Shown one piece after another: positions 54,888 to 62,637 of a stretch of 64,000 nt of DNA (positions are counted from its first letter, which is position 1; the number at the start of each line of letters is the position of its first letter). The DNA is from an uncultured Lachnospiraceae bacterium (GTDB taxonomy: Bacteria > Bacillota > Clostridia > Lachnospirales > Lachnospiraceae). The notes under the pieces were generated by a model. That model was not told the origin of the DNA and made no database searches. It saw only the letters and a list, made by a program, of their open reading frames with translations. A program made the translations under genes and the position numbers. The stretch is from the NCBI GenBank assembly GCA_947165025.1, contig CAMUYQ010000001.1:434001-498000 (forward strand), in the 5' to 3' direction.

Positions 54888-56509
54888 CCTTCTTCCTCGT
54901 CAGCCTCTTTTGTGCCGCGGTAGTTTGTCGGTGTCATCCCGACGGTCTTCTTGAACATATAGGAGAAATAGTGAGGATCCTTGTAGCCTACCGCCTCACT
55001 TATCTCACTTGATCTCATCGCCGTACACTTGAGCATCTCCTTTGCCTTGTCCATGCGGTACTCGGTAAGGTATTTGATGAATGTCCTGCCGGTCTGCTGT
55101 GAAAAGATCGTGCTCAGGTGATTCGGTGAAACGTTTACATGGCTTGCCAGCTGATTGAGGGAAAGTTCCTCATCCGCATAATTCTCCTCGATATACTTGA
55201 CGGCCCCGTCAACTATATCCTTATATCTGTTCGTCGCGATCGAATCGCGGAAACGTATCGCATTTTCTATGATACCGGTTATGTACCGAGTCACGCTGTC
55301 TGCGTTTGAGAGCGCTTCCTTTGATATCTCGGTGATAACATCATCGGGCTTTGTCCCCGATATCTCCTCTATGAATCCCGATGCGGCAAAGAATACATCC
55401 ATTGCGATGTACTGTCTGAATATAAATGAATTGAACGCGTCCTCTCCCACACTCTTTACAAACTCGCCGACATAGAAAGGTATCTCATCGGTATTTCCGA
55501 GCTTAAGAAACTTCTGGACATTACTCTTGTCAATTCTCTTTGCATCGATCGTGCTCATGTCGAACTTCTCGTCAGGAGCATTCCCGTGAACCGGACTTCT
55601 GTCAGCCGAAAAGAATCCGCTCTGAGTCACAAAGAACCTGTTTGCAAGAGCACATCCCGCATCCTCGTACGACTCATTCATACGCGAGAGTCTGTTGACC
55701 TGCTTACCTATTCCTCCGTAGTACCTCACATGGCTGTAATCCCTGAATATCCCCGTAACCCTTTCGATAAGTTCCGACTGTGTTTTTGACAGTTCCTCTT
55801 CGGAATCACCCATGACAACTATTGCCTTTCCTTCAAGGTCACGGTCAAATATGATACAGCCCATCTCACTTACGGCTTCTTTGATGAATTCGTCTATAGT
55901 TACCGAACTCCTGGAATATTCTTCAAGCTCATGGTGTTCTGACTTCGTGAACAGAAGTATTATGTTGTACCACATCGCCGACAGGTCTATCCCGAGCTTT
56001 TCCGCTTTCTGAAGAAGATCGGTAACGGGGCAGTTCCCGGATACTATGTTATGGAAAAGTTCTCTTCTCTCCTTGAGATCGTTCTCTTCCATCTCCTTTT
56101 TGAACTGTTCCTTGAGTGCACGCTCTTCCTTGCTCTTGATGATCTTTTCACGGAGCGTGTCAAGTTCGTGCAGAAGATCGTCCCCCGATATCGGCTTTGT
56201 GAGATACTGCGCGACACCGATCGAGATCGCCTGTTTTGCATAGTCAAACTCCTCGTATCCGGACAGGATGACTATCTCAGAAAAAGGAAGCTCCTTTCTG
56301 ATGATGCGGCTCAGCTCAAGGCCGTCCATGAACGGCATCCTTATATCGGTGATCACGATGTCGGGCTCAAGTTTTCTGATCAAAGGAAGGGCAAGCTCAC
56401 CGTCTGAAGCTTCCCCTACAAATTCATAGCCGTTTGCGGCCCAGTCTATGTTGTTCTTGATGCCTTCGCGAACGACGAATTCATCTTCGCACAGGAATAC
56501 TCTAATCAT
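54884..56509 (-). CDS. YesN-type response regulator with AraC DNA-binding domain
   Basis: The 541-residue protein has an N-terminal receiver with CEDE and phosphoacceptor Asp55 in VITDIRMPFMDG and LTKP, and a long central region. The C-terminal AraC-type pair of helix-turn-helix motifs shows LSLNQLASHVNVSPNHLSTI and SSEISEAVGYKDPHYFSYMF. It probably activates the ABC-araBD operon. The start overlaps the stop of the ArsR-family gene as ATGA, an unexpected coupling to a zinc regulator. Confidence 0.93.
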   Translation of the reverse strand: MIRVFLCEDEFVVREGIKNNIDWAANGYEFVGEASDGELALPLIRKLEPDIVITDIRMPFMDGLELSRIIRKELPFSEIVILSGYEEFDYAKQAISIGVAQYLTKPISGDDLLHELDTLREKIIKSKEERALKEQFKKEMEENDLKERRELFHNIVSGNCPVTDLLQKAEKLGIDLSAMWYNIILLFTKSEHHELEEYSRSSVTIDEFIKEAVSEMGCIIFDRDLEGKAIVVMGDSEEELSKTQSELIERVTGIFRDYSHVRYYGGIGKQVNRLSRMNESYEDAGCALANRFFVTQSGFFSADRSPVHGNAPDEKFDMSTIDAKRIDKSNVQKFLKLGNTDEIPFYVGEFVKSVGEDAFNSFIFRQYIAMDVFFAASGFIEEISGTKPDDVITEISKEALSNADSVTRYITGIIENAIRFRDSIATNRYKDIVDGAVKYIEENYADEELSLNQLASHVNVSPNHLSTIFSQQTGRTFIKYLTEYRMDKAKEMLKCTAMRSSEISEAVGYKDPHYFSYMFKKTVGMTPTNYRGTKEADEEEG

Positions 56510-56796
56510 GCCTCTTCTTCCAGGTGTTCTCTTCCCATCGACAGTATCGTGCTGACATGATCGTCGGCAAGCGAATAGAATATCTGCTTCCCGTCGCGTC
56601 TGCTCCTGACAAGCTTGCTCATCTTCAGTATCTTCAGCTGGTGCGATACCGCGGACTGGGTCATGGAAAGACTGTCCGCAAGATCGTTCACGCAGCTTTC
56701 CTCTTCAAGAAGTTTATATAGGATTTTCACTCTGGAGCTGTCGGCAAAGACCTTGAACAGGTCGGCCAGGTCGCTCCATGTGTCTTCTTTGTTCAT
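56506..56796 (-). CDS. ArsR/SmtB-family zinc-type repressor
   Basis: The 96-residue winged-helix protein has the recognition helix MTQSAVSHQLKILKM and wing RRDGKQIFYSL. Asp78, His80, His91 and Glu94 reproduce the spacing of the alpha-5 Zn(II) site of SmtB (DxH, then HxxE 11 residues on), while the alpha-3 CxC motif of Cd/Pb sensors is reduced to a single Cys35. It is therefore probably a Zn(II)-released repressor of the HMA-ATPase genes. A consensus promoter places the transcription start at or one base before the ATG, and there is no Shine-Dalgarno: the message looks leaderless. Confidence 0.92.
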   Translation of the reverse strand: MNKEDTWSDLADLFKVFADSSRVKILYKLLEEESCVNDLADSLSMTQSAVSHQLKILKMSKLVRSRRDGKQIFYSLADDHVSTILSMGREHLEEEA

Positions 56797-56803
56797 AGTG
56801 TTG

Positions 56804-56832
56804 ATTATAGTTTACGATGACGGTAGTGTCAA
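56804..56832 (-). promoter_or_regulatory. Consensus sigma-A promoter of arsR-yesN-yesM (leaderless)
   Basis: On the minus strand TTGACA (56832-56827), a 17-base spacer and TATAAT (56809-56804) are both perfect matches. Only 7 bases separate the -10 box from the ATG at 56796. The -35 box lies inside the end of the short inverted-repeat element, the -10 box outside it. Confidence 0.82.
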
Positions 56833-56953
56833 AATCATTTCTTCGAAAACACACTCCCGTTCCTGTTGATACGCAGCTGACGCTAGACTCGAAAAAACCT
56901 CGTCAAGCGCAGGCGTCTCAACAAGGTTTTCTCAGAAATATTTTGACACTGCC
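56822..56953. mobile_element. Short non-autonomous transposon-like (MITE-like) element
   Basis: The ends are imperfect inverted repeats of about 29 bases: GGTAGTGTCAAAATCATTTC from 56822 inward, and GGCAGTGTCAAAATATTTCT read from 56953 on the other strand, both continuing to GAAAAC. The 132-base segment has no coding capacity and fills the whole gap between arsR and the ATPase gene. I see no clear target-site duplication. No second copy or transposase is present in the window. Confidence 0.6.
56892..56930 (-). terminator. Terminator-like hairpin within the short element, after the ATPase gene
   Basis: On the minus strand AAAACCTTGTTGAG pairs with CTTGACGAGGTTTT (two G-U pairs, one mismatch) and TT follows, giving a run of six T. 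It would stop transcription from the zinc-efflux operon before arsR, leaving arsR to its own promoter. Confidence 0.5.
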
Positions 56954-58870
56954 TCAGTTAGTTTTTAGCGTTCGGATAGCATTGAGGACTGCGAGGACCA
57001 TGACTCCGACGTCTGCGAAGATCGCAAGCCACATGTTGGCAAGGCCGAAGGCGGAAAGGACAAGGCAGAGTATCTTGATCCCGATGGCGAAATATATGTT
57101 CTCGTAGACGATGCGCATGCACTTGCGGCCGATCTTTATCGCACGGACGATCCCCATCGGATCGTCATCCATAAGGACAACATCGGCGGCCTCGATCGCC
57201 GCATCGCTTCCGAGTGCACCCATTGCGATACCGACGTCTGCGCGGGTAAGGACCGGTGCATCATTTATGCCGTCACCGACAAAAGCAACGAGCCTGTTTT
57301 CCGGTCTGTCTTTAAGGATATCCTCGACTCTGCCGACTTTGTCCTGCGGAAGAAGATGCGCATGAAATTCCTTTATCGAAAGGCTTGAGGCTACCTGCTG
57401 TGCAACCTCTTCTGCATCTCCTGTAAGCATCACGATCTTTTTGATTCCGATGTTATGTAAACTGCTAACCGCTTCCTTAGAATTATCTTTGATCACATCC
57501 GAAATATGGATATGTCCGGCATATTCACCGTCAACAGCGATATGCACTATAGTTCCCGCATCATGACACTCGGTAACCGAAATACCGTGGTCGTTCATAA
57601 GCTTTTCATTTCCGACAAGGACCTTTTTTGCGGATACTACGGCAGACACCCCTCGTCCCGCTGTCTCGTTAACGTCTGAGATACGGCTTCTGTCGATTTC
57701 TTTTCCGTATGCCGCAACGATCGAGCGGCTTATCGGATGTGTGGACATGTCTTCGGCATGCGCCGCATATTCAAGAAGCCCGGCATCGTCTATCCTGTCT
57801 TTATGTATCGATACAACTTCGAACACACCCTTTGTGAGCGTACCTGTCTTATCGAATATAACCGTATCAACCTTGGAGAGTGCCTCGATATAGTTTGATC
57901 CTTTTACAAGAACACCGGCTCTTGATGCTCCGCCGATACCTGCAAAGAATCCGAGAGGAATACTGATCACAAGAGCACACGGACAGCTTATTACAAGAAA
58001 CGTCAGTGCCCTGTATATGAATGTTAAGAATCCTGCTTCTCTTCCCGCGATAAGGTTGATCACCGGCGGGATGATAGCTATTGCAAGTGCCAGTATACAG
58101 ACTGCAGGCGTATAGTATCTTGCGAACTTGGAAATGAAATTCTCGGATCTTGATTTTCGCGAGCTCGCATTCTCAACAAGTTCAAGTATCTTTGATACGG
58201 TTGATTCACCGAATGCTTTTGTAGTTCTGATGTAAAGCGCACCGCTTAAGTTTATGCAGCCGCTGATGACCTCGTCATCCGGGTGGACGGATCTCGGAAC
58301 GGATTCGCCCGTAAGTGCGCTCGTGTCAACGGATGAATCGCCGCGGACAATGATCCCGTCAAGCGGTATCTTCTCGCCGGGCATTACGGTTATGATGCTC
58401 CCGATCGCAACCTCATCGGGACTTACCCTGCTGATCGTCTCACGGCCATCCTCTTCTGTCACAAGATTTGCGCTGTCGGGACGTATGTCCATGAGTGCTG
58501 CAATATTCCGGCGGCTCTTTCCTACCGCATAGCTCTGGAACAGCTCTCCTATCTGGTAGAACAGCATGACCGCAACACCTTCGCGGTACTCTGAAAGCGC
58601 CATCGCACCGACCGTTGCAACCGCCATCAGAAAGTTCTCATCCATCACCTGTCCGCGAATGATGCCCTTGAACGCTTTCTTCAGGATATCATAGCCGATG
58701 ACTATGTACGATATGAGATACAACGTAAGCGAGATCACTTCATCCCACGGCACGGCCTGCATCTCATACCACGACATGTTCTTCACCACCGCGGATAAAA
58801 TGGCTGCGAGTATCATTAGGACAGCCGATATGATTATTCTGATGAGGACTTTTTTCTGTTTTTTGTTCAT
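56954..58870 (-). CDS. Zn/Cd/Co-type P1B ATPase (CadA/ZntA-like) without N-terminal HMA domain
   Basis: The ATG at 58870 (MNKKQKKVLIRI) has AAGGAT 7 bases upstream and gives 638 residues; the frame upstream is not conserved-looking. Motifs are TGES in ALTGESVPRS, the metal-binding CPC in VISCPCALVISIPLG, the phosphorylation site DKTGTLTKG, HP in STHPISRS, MLTGDAEE and VGDGINDAPVL. It exports Zn(II) and related ions. The metal-binding HMA domain usually found at the N terminus is encoded by the separate gene upstream. Confidence 0.95.
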   Translation of the reverse strand: MNKKQKKVLIRIIISAVLMILAAILSAVVKNMSWYEMQAVPWDEVISLTLYLISYIVIGYDILKKAFKGIIRGQVMDENFLMAVATVGAMALSEYREGVAVMLFYQIGELFQSYAVGKSRRNIAALMDIRPDSANLVTEEDGRETISRVSPDEVAIGSIITVMPGEKIPLDGIIVRGDSSVDTSALTGESVPRSVHPDDEVISGCINLSGALYIRTTKAFGESTVSKILELVENASSRKSRSENFISKFARYYTPAVCILALAIAIIPPVINLIAGREAGFLTFIYRALTFLVISCPCALVISIPLGFFAGIGGASRAGVLVKGSNYIEALSKVDTVIFDKTGTLTKGVFEVVSIHKDRIDDAGLLEYAAHAEDMSTHPISRSIVAAYGKEIDRSRISDVNETAGRGVSAVVSAKKVLVGNEKLMNDHGISVTECHDAGTIVHIAVDGEYAGHIHISDVIKDNSKEAVSSLHNIGIKKIVMLTGDAEEVAQQVASSLSIKEFHAHLLPQDKVGRVEDILKDRPENRLVAFVGDGINDAPVLTRADVGIAMGALGSDAAIEAADVVLMDDDPMGIVRAIKIGRKCMRIVYENIYFAIGIKILCLVLSAFGLANMWLAIFADVGVMVLAVLNAIRTLKTN

Positions 58871-59006
58871 GATTGAAATCCTTTTGATTATTTGATACGA
58901 ATTGCTCCGTTTCTTCGAAACTCCCGCAATTCTCCGTAAATTCGGAATCCGCTGATTTACTCCGTAAATCGCTACTTCCTCATTTTCGGCGGTCAGCAAA
59001 TCCGTC

Positions 59007-59033
59007 AAGCGATTCATGCAAGCATGATCGCTT
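59007..59033. repeat. Inverted repeat between the HMA and ATPase genes
   Basis: AAGCGAT(T)CATGC and GCATGATCGCTT form a 12-pair stem with one bulged T and a 2-base centre. It lies in the 183-base gap 58871-59053, which otherwise contains short direct repeats (CTCCGTAAAT twice) and no gene. It has no T tract, so it may be an RNA stability or processing element that sets the HMA:ATPase ratio. Confidence 0.5.
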
Positions 59034-59053
59034 GCGGCCTTTCTGACCTGTTA

Positions 59054-59272
59054 TCAAATATATACCTCGCAGTCGTCTTCTACTTTTCTGCAGTTGCTGC
59101 GGACCTCTTTCATTACCTCGAGCTCGTCAACACCTTCTTCAAACACCACGTTCATTTTTAGCGCCATGAAATTGACGTTGCAGTCTGCGACTCCTGCCGT
59201 GGCCTTGGCAGCCTGTTCCATTTTGTTTGCACAGTTTGCGCAGTCAACTTCGATCCCGTATGTCTTTGCCAT
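59054..59272 (-). CDS. Stand-alone heavy-metal-associated (HMA) domain metallochaperone
   Basis: The 72-residue protein has the metal-binding motif CANC (Cys11, Cys14) in GIEVDCANCANKME and the ferredoxin-like fold of HMA domains, with extra cysteines (SNCRK, DDCEV) near the C terminus. It would pass Zn or Cd to the ATPase encoded next. It heads the operon directly behind the promoter and operator at 59314-59373. GGAG lies 9 bases before the ATG. Confidence 0.92.
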   Translation of the reverse strand: MAKTYGIEVDCANCANKMEQAAKATAGVADCNVNFMALKMNVVFEEGVDELEVMKEVRSNCRKVEDDCEVYI

Positions 59273-59313
59273 GATAATATCTCCTTTTATATGAATGCTG
59301 TTATTTGTTATCT

Positions 59314-59337
59314 ACATATGAACACCTATTCATATGT
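59314..59337. promoter_or_regulatory. ArsR/SmtB-type operator of the zinc-efflux operon
   Basis: A perfect 9-base inverted repeat, ACATATGAA-6-TTCATATGT, matches the ATATGAAC/TATTCATAT style of zinc and cadmium ArsR-family operators. It starts about 9 bases downstream of the -10 box and so covers the transcription start, as expected for repression. Confidence 0.82.
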
Positions 59338-59345
59338 TTGATTGT

Positions 59346-59373
59346 ATTATACACCTCTGAATTCCGTTGTCAA
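59346..59373 (-). promoter_or_regulatory. Sigma-A promoter of the HMA-ATPase operon
   Basis: On the minus strand TTGACA (59373-59368) and TATAAT (59351-59346) are perfect boxes with a 16-base spacer. The operator lies immediately downstream. Confidence 0.85.
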
Positions 59374-59427
59374 CATGTTTGAAATATTTTTTACAGGTTG
59401 AAAGACGGTTGCATCTTCGGTAATATA

Positions 59428-59457
59428 TTGCGGCATCCGCCCTGATAATGATAAAAT
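59428..59457 (+). promoter_or_regulatory. Probable promoter of the DUF3298 lipoprotein gene
   Basis: TTGCGG (59428-59433), an 18-base spacer and TAAAAT (59452-59457) precede the gene by about 60 bases. The match is moderate. Confidence 0.45.
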
Positions 59458-59466
59458 GCAGATAAC

Positions 59467-59502
59467 GTGAATAATTCACGACAAATGGCATTATCGATAA
59501 TG
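59467..59502. repeat. Two adjacent palindromes in the leader of the DUF3298 gene
   Basis: GTGAATAATTCAC (59467-59479) and CATTATCGATAATG (59489-59502) are perfect palindromes lying just after the -10 box and before the AAGGAG ribosome binding site. They could be a repressor site or leader hairpins. Confidence 0.5.
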
Positions 59503-59518
59503 ATAAGGAGATAACCAC

Positions 59519-60382
59519 ATGAGAAAAAGATCTGTATTTATTGCTGCACTGCTTACAGCATCAATGCTCGCAGGATGTTCATCGGTAAACATCAACATCA
59601 ATACCGGTGCAAAGGACGAAGTTCCGGCTGAAGAAGAGACTGCAACGGAAACATCCGATACCGCTGAGGCAGACGACGATATGGCTGACTTTCCCCAGCT
59701 TACGAGCGAGGATTTCGACATGTCGCGATTTGACGATAACAAGAACATGTATTTCGACAGTCACGGCAATACATGGACTCTTTCCGATGAATCCGCGAAG
59801 AAATATCCGAAGCTTGCCGATGCGATCGCAAAGGTCAACGAGACTGAAAAGAAGTACATAACAGACTGTCTTGATGAAAACGACAGCGATGCAAGGGAAT
59901 TTGCAAAGGAACAGCTTGACTCCGGATATGACGGTACCTTCTCATGCACATCGGATATGGGTATCGCATGTGCCGATCCGAAACGCGTAAGTCTTATATC
60001 AACACGTTTTGAATACTACGGCGGAGCCCATCCGTCCACAGTTACGATCGCATACGATATCGATGTTGAAAGTGGCCAGTTCGTTCCTCTTTCCGCGATC
60101 ATACGCGATAAGGAAGGCCTTAACAAGCTTCTGAAGGAAAAGCTTATAGAACTGTACACAGACCATGACTTTTTCGGTCTTGACGAGTCACTTGATTCAC
60201 TGCAGATGGCACTCCCCGCATTCGAGACAGAGGAAGCTTCATACAACTTCGCATTCAATCCGAACGGGCTTACGTTCTATTTTGATCCTGCGGAGCTGTC
60301 ACCGTATGTGTTCAGCGGTGAGCAGGTCGACCTGACATACGAAGAACTCTCCGGTGTTCTTGAAGAGAACTTCAAACCCTGA
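59519..60382 (+). CDS. DUF3298-domain lipoprotein
   Basis: The 287-residue protein has a lipoprotein signal with LAGC (Cys20) and an acidic linker to about residue 60. The folded part matches DUF4163/DUF3298 proteins (RsiV/PdaC-like): TRFEYYGGAHPSTVTIAYDI is the DUF3298 core motif, followed by LNKLLKEKLIELY and FNPNGLTFYFDPAELSPYV. Members are extracellular and some bind lysozyme or modify peptidoglycan; the role here is not known. It is the only plus-strand gene in this half of the window. Confidence 0.88.
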   Translation: MRKRSVFIAALLTASMLAGCSSVNININTGAKDEVPAEEETATETSDTAEADDDMADFPQLTSEDFDMSRFDDNKNMYFDSHGNTWTLSDESAKKYPKLADAIAKVNETEKKYITDCLDENDSDAREFAKEQLDSGYDGTFSCTSDMGIACADPKRVSLISTRFEYYGGAHPSTVTIAYDIDVESGQFVPLSAIIRDKEGLNKLLKEKLIELYTDHDFFGLDESLDSLQMALPAFETEEASYNFAFNPNGLTFYFDPAELSPYVFSGEQVDLTYEELSGVLEENFKP

Positions 60383-60404
60383 TGCGCAGAAATCATCTTC
60401 GTAC

Positions 60405-60444
60405 ACAAAAGCCACCATGAACTTCATGGTGGCTTATTTTTTTT
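60405..60444. terminator. Bidirectional terminator between convergent genes
   Basis: AAGCCACCATGAA and TTCATGGTGGCTT form a 13-base stem. On the plus strand it is followed by eight T, on the minus strand by TTTTG. It serves both the DUF3298 gene and the synthase gene ending at 60470. Confidence 0.93.
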
Positions 60445-60469
60445 ATCATATGATTTTCGGTACGGGATA

Positions 60470-61903
60470 TTACAGCTGTGAAGGCGAAGGAACGCCGAGT
60501 CTCTTTGCGGTCTCTTCTATCTGTTCAACAAGCTCGCTGTCGGTAAGCACAGTCACGCGGCCCTCGTCGTACTGCCGGTCGACCCATTTCTTAAGTTCGA
60601 CGATCAGCTCATCATTCTTGGAATACTGCCTGTCGTCGTGAAGCTTGTAATATGTGTTGATCCAGTGTGCTATCCCCGCAAGGCCGGATGTATTTGAAAC
60701 TGCACAGAGCACCGGTCTGTTCAGGAACTTTTCGGTATCGAATATGTTGTATATCTCTTCGTTCTTCAGAAGACCGTCCGCATGAATGCCGGCACGTGTA
60801 ACGTTGAAGTTCTTGCCGACAAAAGGTGTACGCGGCGGGATCTCATATCCGATCTCTTTTTCATAGTATTCGGCAAGCTCCGTGATGACGGTCGTATCCA
60901 TTCCGTCAAGTGTTCCGCGAAGCTGTGCGTATTCAAATACCATTGCCTCGAGCGGAGTATTTCCGGTCCTCTCTCCTATTCCGAAAAGCGATGTGTTGAC
61001 GCCGCAGCAACCGTACAGCCATGCAGTCGTCGAATTCGAAACCGCTTTGTAAAAATCATTGTGTCCGTGCCATTCGATCAGTTCACACGGAACTCCGGCA
61101 TGGGTATGGATCGCATATATGATACCCTGAACGCTTCTTGGGATAACGGCACCGGGATAGTTGACGCCGTAACCCATCGTGTCGCACGCCCTGACCTTGA
61201 TCGGTATCTTGTATTCATCCATAAGCTTCATGAGCTCTAAGCAGAACGGTACGACGTATCCGTAAATATCGGCTCTTGTTATATCCTCAAGATGACACCT
61301 TACCGAAATGCCTTCCTCGAGACAGTCGCGCACAACGCTTAAGTAATGCTCCATCGCCTGGCGTCTTGTCATCTTCAGTTTCAGGAAAATATGGTAATCG
61401 CTGCAGCTTACGAGTATACCCGTCTCAGGCATTCCGAGCTCTTTGACGAGCTTGAAATCTTCCTTGCTCGCCCTGATCCAGCTCGTTACTTCCGGATACT
61501 TGTAACCGCGTTCCATACACTTGACTACCGCATCCCTGTCCTTTTTCGAATACAGGAAGAATTCACTTGCCCTGATCATACCGTTTGGGCCGCCGAGCTT
61601 ATGAAGATAGTCGTAGATCGTTACTATCTGCTCCGTCGAATACGGTGCCCTTGACTGCTGTCCGTCGCGGAAGGTCGTATCGGTGATCCATATCTCCTTC
61701 GGCATGTTGTGCGGAACCGTCCTGTCGTTGAACGGGATCTTCGGTATTTCCGAATAAGGGAACATGTTCCTGAAGACATTGGGCTTCTTAATGTCATCGA
61801 GGATATACATATGCTCCTCTATCTGAAGAAGGTTGTTACCTTCATTCATCGTCACCGGCCGGTTCTGGAAATATTCGGAATCGTTGTTCTCAATGTCTCC
61901 CAT
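60470..61903 (-). CDS. Re-citrate synthase / 2-isopropylmalate synthase-like HMGL enzyme
   Basis: The start at 61903 (MGDIENNDSEYF) has AGGGAG 8 bases upstream and gives 477 residues. The DRE-TIM core shows ITDTTFRDGQQSRAP, RCHLEDITRAD, LIEWHGHNDFYKA and GIGERTGNTPLEAM. The family is often labelled 2-isopropylmalate synthase, but it has no LeuA regulatory domain and resembles the clostridial Re-citrate synthase group (recognition from memory, not tested). It condenses acetyl-CoA with a 2-oxo acid. No leuB/C/D genes are nearby. It begins 14 bases after the phosphopantetheinyl transferase gene. Confidence 0.8.
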   Translation of the reverse strand: MGDIENNDSEYFQNRPVTMNEGNNLLQIEEHMYILDDIKKPNVFRNMFPYSEIPKIPFNDRTVPHNMPKEIWITDTTFRDGQQSRAPYSTEQIVTIYDYLHKLGGPNGMIRASEFFLYSKKDRDAVVKCMERGYKYPEVTSWIRASKEDFKLVKELGMPETGILVSCSDYHIFLKLKMTRRQAMEHYLSVVRDCLEEGISVRCHLEDITRADIYGYVVPFCLELMKLMDEYKIPIKVRACDTMGYGVNYPGAVIPRSVQGIIYAIHTHAGVPCELIEWHGHNDFYKAVSNSTTAWLYGCCGVNTSLFGIGERTGNTPLEAMVFEYAQLRGTLDGMDTTVITELAEYYEKEIGYEIPPRTPFVGKNFNVTRAGIHADGLLKNEEIYNIFDTEKFLNRPVLCAVSNTSGLAGIAHWINTYYKLHDDRQYSKNDELIVELKKWVDRQYDEGRVTVLTDSELVEQIEETAKRLGVPSPSQL

Positions 61904-61917
61904 GTCTCTCTCCCTGA

Positions 61918-62601
61918 TCAAAGAACGCTGACGCGCCTTAAGTGTTTCTCAAACTCACTGTATCTGCTGCAGACACTGTAACAGTATCCGCTCTCGCTTT
62001 CGTATTCGTTGATATGATATGCTCCGCTTTTTCCGGGGAGCATTACCGGGTCGATCGTCTCTCCCTTTTCATCAACACAGTAAAAATCATCAAATGGACG
62101 TTTTATTCCTTCGCCGCAGCATTTGACAACGCTTTCCTTCATCGTCCATATCCTTGTGAACTCATGATCCCTGATATCTTCATCCTCGAGAAGATCAAGG
62201 AAGGCAAACTCTTTGTCCGTGAAGAAACGTTTTGCGATCTTAAGGGCATTCGTACTCCTGTACTCCACGTCACATCCGACTTCATCACCCGAAAGCGCAA
62301 CGGCGACCCGATCCTTTGCATGCGATATGCTGAACTTTACGGGGATATCCCGTATTAAAGGTTTGCCTTCGGAAGTTTCCGAGATGTTTAGCGTATCTTC
62401 GCACATAACGCCTGCATCCCGCAAAGCATGAACAAGAAGTGCATATGCCGCTATGCATCTTTTCCTGTCAGCTTCCATCTTAAGCCTGTCGCACCGTGCT
62501 TTACGGGCCGTGGGCATCAGATCATACCATTTTGTAAATGTCTCTTCGGGACAGCCTGTATCGGAAACATACAGTCGCGTGGCAAAACCTGCTTTTTTCA
62601 T
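61918..62601 (-). CDS. 4'-phosphopantetheinyl transferase (Sfp-type)
   Basis: The 227-residue protein has the Sfp motifs FSISHAKDRVAVAL, GDEVGCDVEY (magnesium-binding Asp and Glu) and FTRIWTMKESVVKCCGEGI. It loads the phosphopantetheine arm onto carrier proteins; the Sfp type often serves nonribosomal peptide or polyketide enzymes, none of which is visible here, although it can also serve fatty-acid ACP. A promoter 6 bases upstream of the ATG suggests a leaderless message. Confidence 0.92.
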   Translation of the reverse strand: MKKAGFATRLYVSDTGCPEETFTKWYDLMPTARKARCDRLKMEADRKRCIAAYALLVHALRDAGVMCEDTLNISETSEGKPLIRDIPVKFSISHAKDRVAVALSGDEVGCDVEYRSTNALKIAKRFFTDKEFAFLDLLEDEDIRDHEFTRIWTMKESVVKCCGEGIKRPFDDFYCVDEKGETIDPVMLPGKSGAYHINEYESESGYCYSVCSRYSEFEKHLRRVSVL

Positions 62602-62607
62602 CTGAAC

Positions 62608-62636
62608 ACTATATCACACCTTGATAAGACGTGCAA
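62608..62636 (-). promoter_or_regulatory. Promoter directly before the phosphopantetheinyl transferase gene (leaderless)
   Basis: On the minus strand TTGCAC (62636-62631), a 17-base spacer and TATAGT (62613-62608) lie in the 36-base gap after the GH8 gene. Six bases separate the -10 box from the ATG at 62601, so transcription should start at the initiation codon. No Shine-Dalgarno is present. Confidence 0.6.
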
Positions 62637-62637
62637 A

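Noticed and set aside
56822-56953. Simple terminator instead of a mobile element
   Set aside because: The hairpin explains only the central 39 bases; the 29-base outer inverted repeats with GGCAGTGTCAAAAT ends are not needed for termination. Both readings can hold together.
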